This document shows, one piece after another, positions 1 through 6,118 of a stretch of DNA of 10,477 bases (position 1 is the first letter of the stretch; every line of letters starts with the position of its first letter). The stretch is from JAENVT01 sp031370825 (lineage in GTDB: Bacteria > Actinomycetota > Acidimicrobiia > Acidimicrobiales > Ilumatobacteraceae). A program made the translations under genes and the position numbers. Location of the stretch: the NCBI GenBank assembly GCA_031370825.1, contig JANMRB010000218.1, positions 1 to 10,477 on the forward strand, given 5' to 3'. The notes beneath the pieces are model-generated. The model did not search any database. It was given only the letters and a program-made list of their open reading frames with translations, and had not been told where the DNA came from.

Positions 1-373
1 TCGGCTGATCGGATTCTGCAAACAGCGCGTCGAGCGCGCCGAGTACCGCTGTCGCGCCGACCCACAGCAGCACAACCTGGTCGAAGCCATCTGCCAGCAG
101 GCGGGCCGTGACGGCGGTCGCGCGACGCCACTCCCCCACCAACTCCTCGCCGGCGAGCAGCCCCACCTCGTCGGCCGTGTCGAGCCGATCGGTGTCGAGC
201 CGAGCCTTGTCGAACCAGGCCACCCCATCCAACTGCGGTCGCAAGTGTGGGTCCCCACACCACACGGCACCGAGCTGCCACGTCGGGTGCAGCGCCGCCA
301 GCGCACGGGCAAGCGCTTCCGGACGATGCGTTCCGTGGGGCACGACCAGCACCGCGGCGACGCGTCGACTCAT
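1..373 (-). CDS. Glycosyltransferase-like protein, N-terminal part (runs off the window)
   Basis: An open frame of 124 residues starts at ATG 373-371 and continues past base 1. A GGAG lies 8 bases before this ATG on the minus strand, which supports the start. The protein begins with a hydrophobic beta strand (VAAVLVVPHGTHRPEALARAL), then LHPTWQL, and ends in view with LLADGFDQVVLLWVGATAVLGALDALF. That layout resembles the N-terminal nucleotide-binding half of GT-A-type sugar transferases, in which an LxxxGxDxVxYLDPDIxVxxxLDxL stretch carries the acidic metal site. Here the acidic positions are replaced (WVGAT), so the protein may be a diverged or non-catalytic relative. It diverges from the coiled-coil gene and the polysaccharide genes, which fits a role in glycan assembly. 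Family assignment is inference from pattern only; the C-terminal part is not visible. Confidence 0.6.
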   Translation of the reverse strand, partial: MSRRVAAVLVVPHGTHRPEALARALAALHPTWQLGAVWCGDPHLRPQLDGVAWFDKARLDTDRLDTADEVGLLAGEELVGEWRRATAVTARLLADGFDQVVLLWVGATAVLGALDALFAESDQP

Positions 374-428
374 GGTCGATGCTCCGGAGATCGTTCGTGA
401 CTGCACATCCGGGCGTATCTTTACCACG
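374..428. promoter_or_regulatory. Divergent promoter region between the two leftmost genes
   Basis: This short spacer separates the leftward gene starting at 373 from the rightward coiled-coil gene. On the plus strand TATCTT (416-421) lies 8 bases before GTG 429, the right spacing for a leaderless message. On the minus strand the overlapping bases read TAAAGA (423-418), a possible -10 element for the leftward gene. No good -35 box is seen on either strand. If the rightward gene instead started at ATG 372-374, the two start codons would overlap in one CATG and this region would be coding. Confidence 0.35.
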
Positions 429-722
429 GTGCATTCAGAGGAGCTCGACCACCTTCGTTCCCAGAACGCCGAATTGCGTCGCCGCGTCGAGGCCACGCGC
501 ATCGAGATCGACGAGTTGCGCGCCGAGTCGCTGCAGCGACGCGACGAGGTTCGCAAGTTGGTTGAGGGCCTTCCAACGGTCGTCAGCCGACGCACCGTGA
601 TGCGCAAGATGGTCGTGCAAAGCGTCCATCACCCCGACAAACCGGGCGTGTTGGGGCGAGCCGTACGCAAGCTGGGCAGGGCACCACGCAAGGCAGCGCG
701 TGTGATCACCCGGAGCCAGTAG
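429..722 (+). CDS. Small coiled-coil protein with basic C-terminal tail
   Basis: I do not recognise a named family. From GTG 429 the product is 97 residues. Residues about 3-45 form a charged heptad pattern (ELDHLRSQNAELRRRVEATR, then IDELRAESLQRRDEVRKLVEGL), a clear coiled-coil candidate. The end is strongly basic and amphipathic (VLGRAVRKLGRAPRKAARVI), which could lie against a membrane or bind an acidic partner. There is no signal peptide. The frame stays open upstream to ATG 372, but that start has no SD and collides with the divergent gene, so GTG 429 with a possible leaderless promoter is preferred; ATG 372 would give 116 residues. Three bases separate it from the following glycosyltransferase, so the two are very likely co-transcribed. 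A scaffold role for glycosyltransferases is only a guess. Confidence 0.65.
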   Translation: MHSEELDHLRSQNAELRRRVEATRIEIDELRAESLQRRDEVRKLVEGLPTVVSRRTVMRKMVVQSVHHPDKPGVLGRAVRKLGRAPRKAARVITRSQ

Positions 723-725
723 GCC

Positions 726-2618
726 GTGGCCTCCGTCAACGTTTTTGTCGCCCAGCGCGGCAACCAGTTCATGCGCGACCTGGCCGGCTGGATCGTCGAG
801 GCCGCGAACCTGACCGGAAGGCAGGCGGTGCTCGTCGACGACAGGCTTCCTTCTGCCGACGGATCGATCAACCTCGTCGTCGCTCCACACGAGCTCTTCG
901 AGTTGTACGCCGCGCCGCGCAAGGCCTTGCAGCGAGCCGCGGCGGCGAGCATCTGCATCAACACTGAACAGCCCGGCACCTCCTGGTTCCGCCTCGCCGT
1001 CGACGCATGTCGCCGCGGTCTGCTGACACTGGACATCAGTGACCAGGGCGTCGACGCTCTGCACCACGCGGGCATTGCCGCCGAACGCCTCCGCCTCGGC
1101 GGTGTGCCGTCGATGAAAGCGGTTCACGGCCCAACCGACCGACCGATCGATGTGCTGTTCATGGGTGGTCTCGATGACCGACGCGGGGGCGCGCTGGCGG
1201 AGTTGGCGCCACACCTGTGGGATCTTCACGCAGACATCCGGCTGACGGGTGTCGATCGGCCCATCGACGAGACCACCCCTCAGACGGTTTTCGGTGCGGA
1301 CAAGCACCGCCTGCTCTCGTCGGCAAAGGTGCTGCTGAACATCCACCGCGACCGCCCACAAGGCGCGCAACACCCGCCCTACTTCGAGTGGGTGCGCGCG
1401 ATCGAGGCCATGGCCGCCGGTTGCGTGGTGATCTCGGAACCATCCGACGGATGCGAACCACTGGTGGCGAGTACGCACTTCATCGAATCGACGCTGGAGG
1501 AGCTGGCCGTCGTCACCCTCGACATCGTCAACGACGAGGAACGGCGCACCGAGGTGTCCGATCGAGCGAAGGCGATGATCTTCGGTGAGCTCGCTCTCGG
1601 CGATTCCATCGCTGCGGTGCTCGATCGAATCGAGCAGGACGTTCTGCTCGACATCGCCGCGCACGCCAAGTCAGCCGCGGTCCGCAAGGGACCGTGGCAC
1701 ATCGGTCTCGGCCAGGCGCCTGCGCCGGTGCGACTCGGCCCGTTCCGGCCGTTCCTGCCGACACTCATCGCAGCGAAGCGAATCGCCATGGCCGAGAACA
1801 AGGCGTTGCAGCGACTCGACGCCGCGGCATGCCAGCTCACCCACGGCACCAAACAGCACGAGACGTACTCGGACACACCGTTCTTCGATGGCGCGACACC
1901 CGATGTCAGCGTGGTCGTGTCGCTGTACAACTACGCCGGAGTCGTGCTCGACACCTTGAGCAGCATCGTCGCCAGCGAAGACGTGAAGTTCGAAGTGATC
2001 GTCGTCGAGGACCACGCCACCGACAACAGCCGAGCAGTGGTACGAAAATTCATCAATGACCATCCCGGAATGCCGATCAAGCTGATCGCCAAGGACGCCA
2101 ACCAGGGTTTGGCTGCTGCACGCAACACCGGTTTCGAACACGCCCGCGCCCCATTGGTGATGGTGATGGACGCCGACAACACGATCTACCCGAGTTGTCT
2201 GCGCAAGCTGGCCGAAGCGCTGCGCGACAACCCCGATGTCGATGCCGCGTATGCGATCCTCGAGGACTTCGGCGACCAACGAAACATTCGTAGCGCGCTC
2301 GCATGGGATGTCGATCGGCTGTGCAGGGCCAACTACATCGACGCTCAGGCGATGATGCGCAAGACCGCGTGGGAACGTCTGGGCGGCTACAGGGCGGACG
2401 ACGACTTCGTCTACGGGTGGGAGGATTGGGATCTGTGGTTGCGCCTCGCCGCCGAAGGTGGCCAGGCGATGCTGGTGACGCAGATCCTCGGTCGCTATCG
2501 CGTGCAACCTCGGTCGATGATCGCGCTCACCAATCTGGCTACGGACGACGCCATCGCGGCGATGCGCAACCGCTACCCGACGCTGCCATGGCCGACGGTG
2601 GAGCGATGGGCGCTGTGA
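726..2618 (+). CDS. Two-domain glycosyltransferase (GT-B-like plus family 2 GT-A)
   Basis: A 630-residue cytoplasmic protein, predicted to add two sugars during synthesis of a surface glycan. The N-terminal half (about 1-310) looks like a GT-B transferase of the Glyco_trans_1_2 type: the EAMAAGCVVISEP stretch near residues 227-239 followed by CEPL matches the donor-binding part of such enzymes. A linker follows, then a family-2 GT-A domain from about residue 393: VSVVVSLYNY, VVEDHATDNS, NQGLAAARNTG, the metal-binding DAD at 482-484, and GWEDWDLWLRL with the probable catalytic acid region ED at 566-567. The key residues of the GT-A half are all present. The start is GTG 726, with GGAG at 712-715 and only three bases after the previous stop. 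Donor and acceptor sugars cannot be told from sequence. The wzm-wzt exporter genes follow on the same strand. Confidence 0.9.
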   Translation: MASVNVFVAQRGNQFMRDLAGWIVEAANLTGRQAVLVDDRLPSADGSINLVVAPHELFELYAAPRKALQRAAAASICINTEQPGTSWFRLAVDACRRGLLTLDISDQGVDALHHAGIAAERLRLGGVPSMKAVHGPTDRPIDVLFMGGLDDRRGGALAELAPHLWDLHADIRLTGVDRPIDETTPQTVFGADKHRLLSSAKVLLNIHRDRPQGAQHPPYFEWVRAIEAMAAGCVVISEPSDGCEPLVASTHFIESTLEELAVVTLDIVNDEERRTEVSDRAKAMIFGELALGDSIAAVLDRIEQDVLLDIAAHAKSAAVRKGPWHIGLGQAPAPVRLGPFRPFLPTLIAAKRIAMAENKALQRLDAAACQLTHGTKQHETYSDTPFFDGATPDVSVVVSLYNYAGVVLDTLSSIVASEDVKFEVIVVEDHATDNSRAVVRKFINDHPGMPIKLIAKDANQGLAAARNTGFEHARAPLVMVMDADNTIYPSCLRKLAEALRDNPDVDAAYAILEDFGDQRNIRSALAWDVDRLCRANYIDAQAMMRKTAWERLGGYRADDDFVYGWEDWDLWLRLAAEGGQAMLVTQILGRYRVQPRSMIALTNLATDDAIAAMRNRYPTLPWPTVERWAL

Positions 2619-2635
2619 CCTTCGCGGCGAGGTCA
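2616..2635 (+). repeat. Inverted repeat TGACCT-N8-AGGTCA beginning at the glycosyltransferase stop codon
   Basis: The left arm TGACCT (2616-2621) starts with the TGA stop of the glycosyltransferase; the right arm AGGTCA is 2630-2635. The arms are perfect over 6 bp with an 8-base loop. No T-run follows, so a classical terminator is unlikely. The same arms recur at another stop codon, 8268-8282. Confidence 0.5.
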
Positions 2636-2640
2636 TGCCC

Positions 2641-2668
2641 CTGAGCCGAAGGGACCGCTCGGTACACT
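2641..2668 (+). promoter_or_regulatory. Candidate promoter for the exporter genes
   Basis: TACACT at 2663-2668 is a good -10 element lying 9 bases before ATG 2678. CTGAGC at 2641-2646 could serve as a weak -35 with a 16-base spacer. There is no SD before the ATG, so a leaderless or very short leader is plausible. It would allow wzm-wzt transcription separate from the upstream transferase genes. Confidence 0.4.
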
Positions 2669-2677
2669 CTCGCCGGC

Positions 2678-3478
2678 ATGGCTCTTCGAACAGCATTGGC
2701 GCATCGCAACCTGCTGTACCTGCTGTCGCTGAAAGAGCTCCGCACTCGGTACAAGAAGTCGATCCTGGGGTGGGCGTGGAGCCTGCTGAACCCGCTGACC
2801 CAGATGCTCATCTTCTCGATCATCTTCCTGTACGTCTTCACGCAGACACCGCCGACCGGTGACCCGAGCCATCTCAAGAACTTTCCACTGTTCTTCCTGT
2901 GCGGACTGCTGCCGTTCAACTTCTTCTCGATCTCGGTCGGCGTCTCGATGGGCAACGTTCAGGGCGGTTCCGGCCTGATCAAGAAGGTCCAGTTCCCACA
3001 CGAGCACCTGGTCTTCTCGGTCGTGATCGCCCAGTTCGTCACGATGCTGATCGAGTTCGTCGTTCTCATCGTCGCCCTCCTCATCGGCGGCAACATGGTG
3101 TTGCCGTGGATCCCGGTCCTCCTCGTGATCCTTCTGCTGCTCGCGTTGTTCACGACGGGTGTGGCCCTCACGTTGTCCGCTGCGAACGTGTTCTTCCACG
3201 ATGTGAACTATCTGTGGGGCATCGTCGCCCAGCTGTTGTTCTACGCGACGCCGATCATCTACAACGCCGCCAATCCGAAGATCCCCAGAACACTGCGCCT
3301 CATCGCGGCGCACGGTCCCACGGGTAGCTTCGTCACAGCGGTGCGGCACGTCATGTACGACCTGACCATGCCGTCGTTACGAGATTTCGGCGTGCTCATC
3401 GTCTACGCGGTGACCGCGTTCGTGTTCGGCAACTTCGTGTTCAGCCGGCTCTCGCCGCGGTTCGCCGAGGAGATGTAG
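2678..3478 (+). CDS. wzm: ABC-2 type polysaccharide export permease (Wzm/TagG family)
   Basis: A 266-residue inner-membrane protein, the usual length for Wzm/TagG permeases, that would form the channel moving a lipid-linked polysaccharide out of the cytoplasm. The N-terminus carries the family's amphipathic coupling segment (ELRTRYKKSILGWAWSLLNP, residues 20-39). About six hydrophobic helices follow, around residues 41-56, 70-85, 110-137, 141-170, 180-200 and 230-250. Family-like features include LGWAWSLLNP, FFHDVNYLWGI in the fourth to fifth helix region and ATPIIYN. It is followed after 2 bases by its ATPase partner, and the last codons (GAGGAG at 3469-3474) provide the partner's SD. ATG 2678 is chosen because the N-terminal segment matches the family from that point. 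Confidence 0.93.
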   Translation: MALRTALAHRNLLYLLSLKELRTRYKKSILGWAWSLLNPLTQMLIFSIIFLYVFTQTPPTGDPSHLKNFPLFFLCGLLPFNFFSISVGVSMGNVQGGSGLIKKVQFPHEHLVFSVVIAQFVTMLIEFVVLIVALLIGGNMVLPWIPVLLVILLLLALFTTGVALTLSAANVFFHDVNYLWGIVAQLLFYATPIIYNAANPKIPRTLRLIAAHGPTGSFVTAVRHVMYDLTMPSLRDFGVLIVYAVTAFVFGNFVFSRLSPRFAEEM

Positions 3479-3480
3479 CG

Positions 3481-4683
3481 ATGGGCGAGGTCGTACTAGA
3501 GGTCGACAACGTCACCAAGACCTTTCGCATCCATCGTGAGCGCGCCAACTCCCTGAAGCAGCGAATCGCCGCCAAGGGACGGAATCGCTTCGACGAGTTC
3601 GTCGCATTGCAGGACGTCACGTTCGACGTGGAGGAAGGCGAGGTCTTCGGCGTCATCGGCCACAACGGCTCGGGCAAGTCGACGCTGTTGAAGTGCATGG
3701 CCGGCATCCTCCAACCGAACCAAGGCTCCGTGCGCGTGCATCGCCGCATGTCGGCGCTGCTCGAGCTCGGGGCGGGCTTTCACCCCGAGTTGTCCGGCCG
3801 CGAGAACGTGTTCCTCAACGCTGCGATCCTGGGGATGAACCGCCGCGACATCGCCACGAAGTTCGACGAGATCGTCGAGTTCTCCGGCTTGGAACGGTTC
3901 ATCGATCAGCCGGTGAAGACCTACTCGTCCGGCATGTACGTCCGCCTGGCGTTCTCGGTAGCCATCAATGTCGACCCACGGCTGCTGATCGTCGACGAGG
4001 TGCTCGCTGTCGGCGACGTGACCTTTCAGAAGCGCTGTCTCGAGAAGTTCGTCGAGTTCCGCAACGACGGGCGGACCATCGTGCTGGTGACCCACGACCT
4101 GGCCAGCGTGCGCAACATGTGCGACCGGGCGATCTGGTTGAAGCAGGGGCTTGTCAGCGGTGAAGGCGACCCGAAGACTCTCGTCGAGGCGTACACCGAC
4201 AGCATGCTGGGCTCGGCTCCTCAAGCCGAGACCGGCAGCACGCGACGCGGTTCCGGCGAAGTGATCATCAGTGAAGTTGAGATGTTCGTCGGCGATAACG
4301 CGAGTCCCGTCACCCGTTTTCAAACGGGCGACACCGTCAAGTTCCGGTTGTACTACACGAGCCACAAAGCCGTGCCGCGCCCGATCTTCAGCCTGATCAT
4401 CGACACCCTCGGCGGTGCCACCGTGTCGTCGCCGTGCAGCCGCGATGTGGGCTTGATTCCCGACTCACTCAGTGGCGACGGCTGGATCGACATCGTCGTG
4501 CGCGACATCAGCCTGTTGCCAGGTGCCTACGAGGTGCACACCGCCGTCCACGATTTCAACCGCCAACACGAGTACGACCATCTGCAAGTGGCGGCGCGCT
4601 TCGACGTAACGACGGGCAGGCCGTACGAATCATCCGGCGTCGTGACGCTGAGACCGGAGTGGCAGTTCAGCGGCGACCTGTGA
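3481..4683 (+). CDS. wzt: ABC polysaccharide exporter ATPase with Wzt C-terminal domain
   Basis: A 400-residue ATPase partner of the upstream permease that powers export of a lipid-linked glycan. The nucleotide-binding domain has Walker A GHNGSGKST (60-68), the signature YSSGM (148-152), Walker B LLIVDE (D172, E173) and the H-loop histidine in VTHD (H205). The pattern LLELGAGFHPELSGRENV (about 97-114) is typical of polysaccharide and teichoic-acid exporters. Residues about 250-400 form a beta-rich extension like the Wzt carbohydrate-binding domain, which in known systems recognises a finished or capped chain end; its presence suggests chain-end recognition here too. ATG 3481 has GAGGAG 6 bases upstream (3469-3474). 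Transcribed with the permease; convergent with the minus-strand remnant, whose stop overlaps its last 17 bases. Confidence 0.95.
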   Translation: MGEVVLEVDNVTKTFRIHRERANSLKQRIAAKGRNRFDEFVALQDVTFDVEEGEVFGVIGHNGSGKSTLLKCMAGILQPNQGSVRVHRRMSALLELGAGFHPELSGRENVFLNAAILGMNRRDIATKFDEIVEFSGLERFIDQPVKTYSSGMYVRLAFSVAINVDPRLLIVDEVLAVGDVTFQKRCLEKFVEFRNDGRTIVLVTHDLASVRNMCDRAIWLKQGLVSGEGDPKTLVEAYTDSMLGSAPQAETGSTRRGSGEVIISEVEMFVGDNASPVTRFQTGDTVKFRLYYTSHKAVPRPIFSLIIDTLGGATVSSPCSRDVGLIPDSLSGDGWIDIVVRDISLLPGAYEVHTAVHDFNRQHEYDHLQVAARFDVTTGRPYESSGVVTLRPEWQFSGDL

Positions 4684-4822
4684 GACGCCGCACGATCTTG
4701 CCGACGACGGTGCGTTGCGTCGGAGCCGGTGCCGGCCGAGGCGGCGGCTGAGGCGAGACCCTGGCCGGCGTCGGGTTGGCGACGATCTCGGCGATGAGTT
4801 CTTCGATCGACACGTCCTCCAT
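4667..4822 (-). pseudogene. Orphan protein tail, probable remnant of a truncated gene
   Basis: The minus-strand frame ending at TGA 4669-4667 gives MEDVSIEELIAEIVANP, then a proline-rich stretch (PQPPPRPAPAP), and a basic end (VVGKIVRRLTGRR). As an independent gene it would be 51 residues from ATG 4822, with no SD. It reads more like the C-terminal end of a longer protein: the frame runs upstream into the doc gene, where its sequence becomes nonsense. The basic end resembles that of the coiled-coil protein at 429-722 (VLGRAVRKLGR), which suggests it belonged to the polysaccharide locus and lost its front part when the TA block arrived. It could also be a genuine small protein. Confidence 0.35.
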
Positions 4823-4844
4823 CGGCACGAACGATACGTCGCGT

Positions 4845-5252
4845 TCAGAGCGGACCGCCGCGGCGTCGGGGCTGGACGACACGTCGAAGGCGCGTCGTGA
4901 TGTCATCGAGGTCGGGGTTGGATGATGCGATCCACATGACGAGTGCGTAGACGTCGTCGTTGGAGGCCCGTGACGCCGTGATGCCGTTGAGTTCGAGGAA
5001 CACGGCAGTCGCGAGCCATCCGAGCCGCTTGTTGCCGTCAACGAGGGCATGGTTGTTGACGATCGACTGGAGCAAGGCTGCGGCCTTGGTGAGCACGTCG
5101 GGGTAGGCGTCTTGACCGAATGCAGTGGTTTGCGGTCGTGCTGCGGCCGAACCTAGGAGACCGACGTCGCGGATCGGTGGCGGGCCGCCGAGCAGGGTGC
5201 GGGCGAGTTCCACGAGGTCGTCGAGATCGAGGTACTCGATCGGGTCGCTCAT
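4845..5252 (-). CDS. doc: Doc-family (Fic fold) toxin
   Basis: A 135-residue protein of the usual Doc length. Known Doc toxins use the Fic fold to phosphorylate elongation factor EF-Tu and stop translation. The diagnostic motif is present as HALVDGNKR (H68, D72, G73, N74, K75, R76). An N-terminal segment with YLDLDDLVELAR and a FLELNG strand-helix piece also match the family, as does the terminal part AYALVMWIAS-like segment (VYALVMWIASSNPDLDDI). It begins with ATG 5252 overlapping the antitoxin stop by 4 bases, and has no SD of its own, so translation is probably coupled to the antitoxin. The partner is an RHH-type antitoxin. All motif residues are present, so the toxin is probably functional. 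Confidence 0.9.
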   Translation of the reverse strand: MSDPIEYLDLDDLVELARTLLGGPPPIRDVGLLGSAAARPQTTAFGQDAYPDVLTKAAALLQSIVNNHALVDGNKRLGWLATAVFLELNGITASRASNDDVYALVMWIASSNPDLDDITTRLRRVVQPRRRGGPL

Positions 5253-5452
5253 TCGCCGAGGCGTTGCAGTGCGTCGGCGTGTTGGTCCATGATCCGCGCG
5301 GCTGCGGTCCTGACGCGATCGCGGTGTTGCCCGCGAGTGACGAACTCCCGGACGGCTCGACGGGCGGCTTCTTGCATGGAGATACCTTCCGCTTCAGCGC
5401 GTTCGCGTAGTGCCGCTTGCTCGTTGTCGGTGAGACGAAGGGTCATGGCCAT
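5249..5452 (-). CDS. Ribbon-helix-helix antitoxin paired with Doc
   Basis: A 67-residue basic/acidic protein. MTLRLTDNEQAALRERA followed by GISMQEAARRAVREFV is the beta strand-helix-helix layout of RHH DNA-binding proteins (about residues 3-40). The rest (about 41-67) would be the toxin-binding part. The frame can start at ATG 5452 or at the third codon, ATG 5446. Neither has an SD. Its stop overlaps the doc start by 4 bases, which marks the pair as one operon. It would neutralise Doc and repress its own promoter through the palindromes at 5449-5478. An RHH partner for a Doc toxin is a variation on the classical Phd-Doc arrangement. Confidence 0.85.
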   Translation of the reverse strand: MAMTLRLTDNEQAALRERAEAEGISMQEAARRAVREFVTRGQHRDRVRTAAARIMDQHADALQRLGE

Positions 5453-5478
5453 GGCGCCATGGTATCAGTCCGATACCA
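5449..5478. promoter_or_regulatory. Two adjoining palindromes over the antitoxin-doc start
   Basis: CCATGGCGCCATGG (5449-5462) is a perfect 14-bp palindrome spanning the antitoxin start codon. Overlapping it, TGGTATC (5460-5466) and GATACCA (5472-5478) form a perfect 7-bp inverted repeat with 5-base spacer. On the minus strand the second repeat contains GATACC 8 bases before ATG 5452, so a promoter -10 may be embedded. Such repeats are the usual binding sites of RHH antitoxins for autoregulation. Confidence 0.6.
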
Positions 5479-5503
5479 CTCACAACTGCCAGTGAGAACG
5501 GAG

Positions 5504-5779
5504 TCATCGAGGACGGTAGACGTCCGCCCGGTGATCGATCCGCAGGACGATGACGATCAAGTGCTCCGCGTCGATCTCGTAGACGATGCGGTAGTTGCCG
5601 CGACGCGCCGACCAGACTCCGGCGAGTTCGCGCTGCAAGGGGTGACCGACTCGGCGTGGATTGTCCCGCAGCGGACCGAGTGCGAATTCGACGACCGCGG
5701 CCGCGATCTTCTCCGGAAGCCGAGCCAGTTGCCGTTCCGCCGACACCGCGATGACGAGTTCCCAGGTGGGTTCAGTCAC
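5504..5779 (-). CDS. RelE/ParE-family toxin
   Basis: A 91-residue protein of the RelE fold; related enzymes cleave mRNA in the ribosomal A site, while ParE members act on DNA gyrase. WELVIAVSAERQLARLPEK at the start is the usual strand-helix, RELAGVWSARRGNYRIVYEID (about 50-70) gives the central sheet, and IVIVLRIDHRADVYR (about 75-89) ends the protein. R60, R64, H83, R84 and Y88 are placed as in RelE-type RNases, which favours RNase over gyrase activity; this is inference. The likely start is GTG 5779, overlapping the antitoxin stop (GTGA, 4-base overlap), with no SD, so translation is coupled to the upstream Phd-like antitoxin. Confidence 0.88.
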   Translation of the reverse strand: MTEPTWELVIAVSAERQLARLPEKIAAAVVEFALGPLRDNPRRVGHPLQRELAGVWSARRGNYRIVYEIDAEHLIVIVLRIDHRADVYRPR

Positions 5780-6048
5780 CGGTTGAGGTATTTTGCTCGC
5801 AGTTGGTCTGCTGTCAGGATCTTGCCGGTCTTGACTTCCTTGCGTGCCCGTTCGATCTCGGCGAGGGCCTTCGGGTTCGACAGCAACTCGAGGGTGTCTT
5901 CGAGGGAAGCGAGGTCTTCCGGGCTGACGAGAACGGCGGCCGGGCGACCGTTGCGGGTGACGGTGATGCGGTCGTGTTGCTGTTCGACACGATCGATCAT
6001 CTCGGAGAACTTGGCTTTGACCTCGGCGAGGGGAAGTGTGTCGGACAT
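5776..6048 (-). CDS. Phd/YefM-family antitoxin
   Basis: A 90-residue protein beginning MSDTLPLAEVKAKFSEMIDRV. It has the Phd/YefM features: LPLAEVKAKFSEMI near the start, ITVTRNGRPAAVLVSPEDLASLEDTLELL (about 27-57) and a charged C-terminal stretch that would wrap the toxin. ATG 6048 is preferred to the longer frame (ATG 6084), because the extra 12 codons do not match the family and a good promoter sits just upstream. The frame overlaps its toxin by 4 bases. It should bind the RelE-like toxin and repress the pair. Confidence 0.88.
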   Translation of the reverse strand: MSDTLPLAEVKAKFSEMIDRVEQQHDRITVTRNGRPAAVLVSPEDLASLEDTLELLSNPKALAEIERARKEVKTGKILTADQLRAKYLNR

Positions 6049-6084
6049 GACCAGAATCATAGTCATCTGTACGGCCAGGGGCAA
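6047..6084 (-). promoter_or_regulatory. Promoter and operator of the Phd-RelE module
   Basis: On the minus strand, TTGCCC (6084-6079) and TATGAT (6061-6056) are separated by exactly 17 bases. TATGAT ends 7 bases before ATG 6048, which predicts a leaderless message. An inverted repeat ATGAC (6047-6051), N10, GTCAT (6062-6066) brackets the -10 and is a plausible autorepression site. Confidence 0.6.
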
Positions 6085-6118
6085 CGGTTGTGCCGTGCCT
6101 TGAGCTCGTGCTTTGGCG

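Noticed and set aside
435..1664. Long minus-strand open frame of 409 codons
   Set aside because: It is antisense to the coiled-coil and glycosyltransferase genes, both supported by motifs. Its own sequence is Arg, His and Val rich with no recognisable domain, as expected from shadow frames in high-GC DNA.
1671..2696. Minus-strand open frame of 341 codons
   Set aside because: Antisense to the GT-A domain, whose DAD and ED motifs are clearly coded on the plus strand.
2633..3349. Minus-strand frame rich in Glu, Asp, Arg and Gln
   Set aside because: The composition is the mirror of hydrophobic codons in the wzm permease, so it is a shadow.
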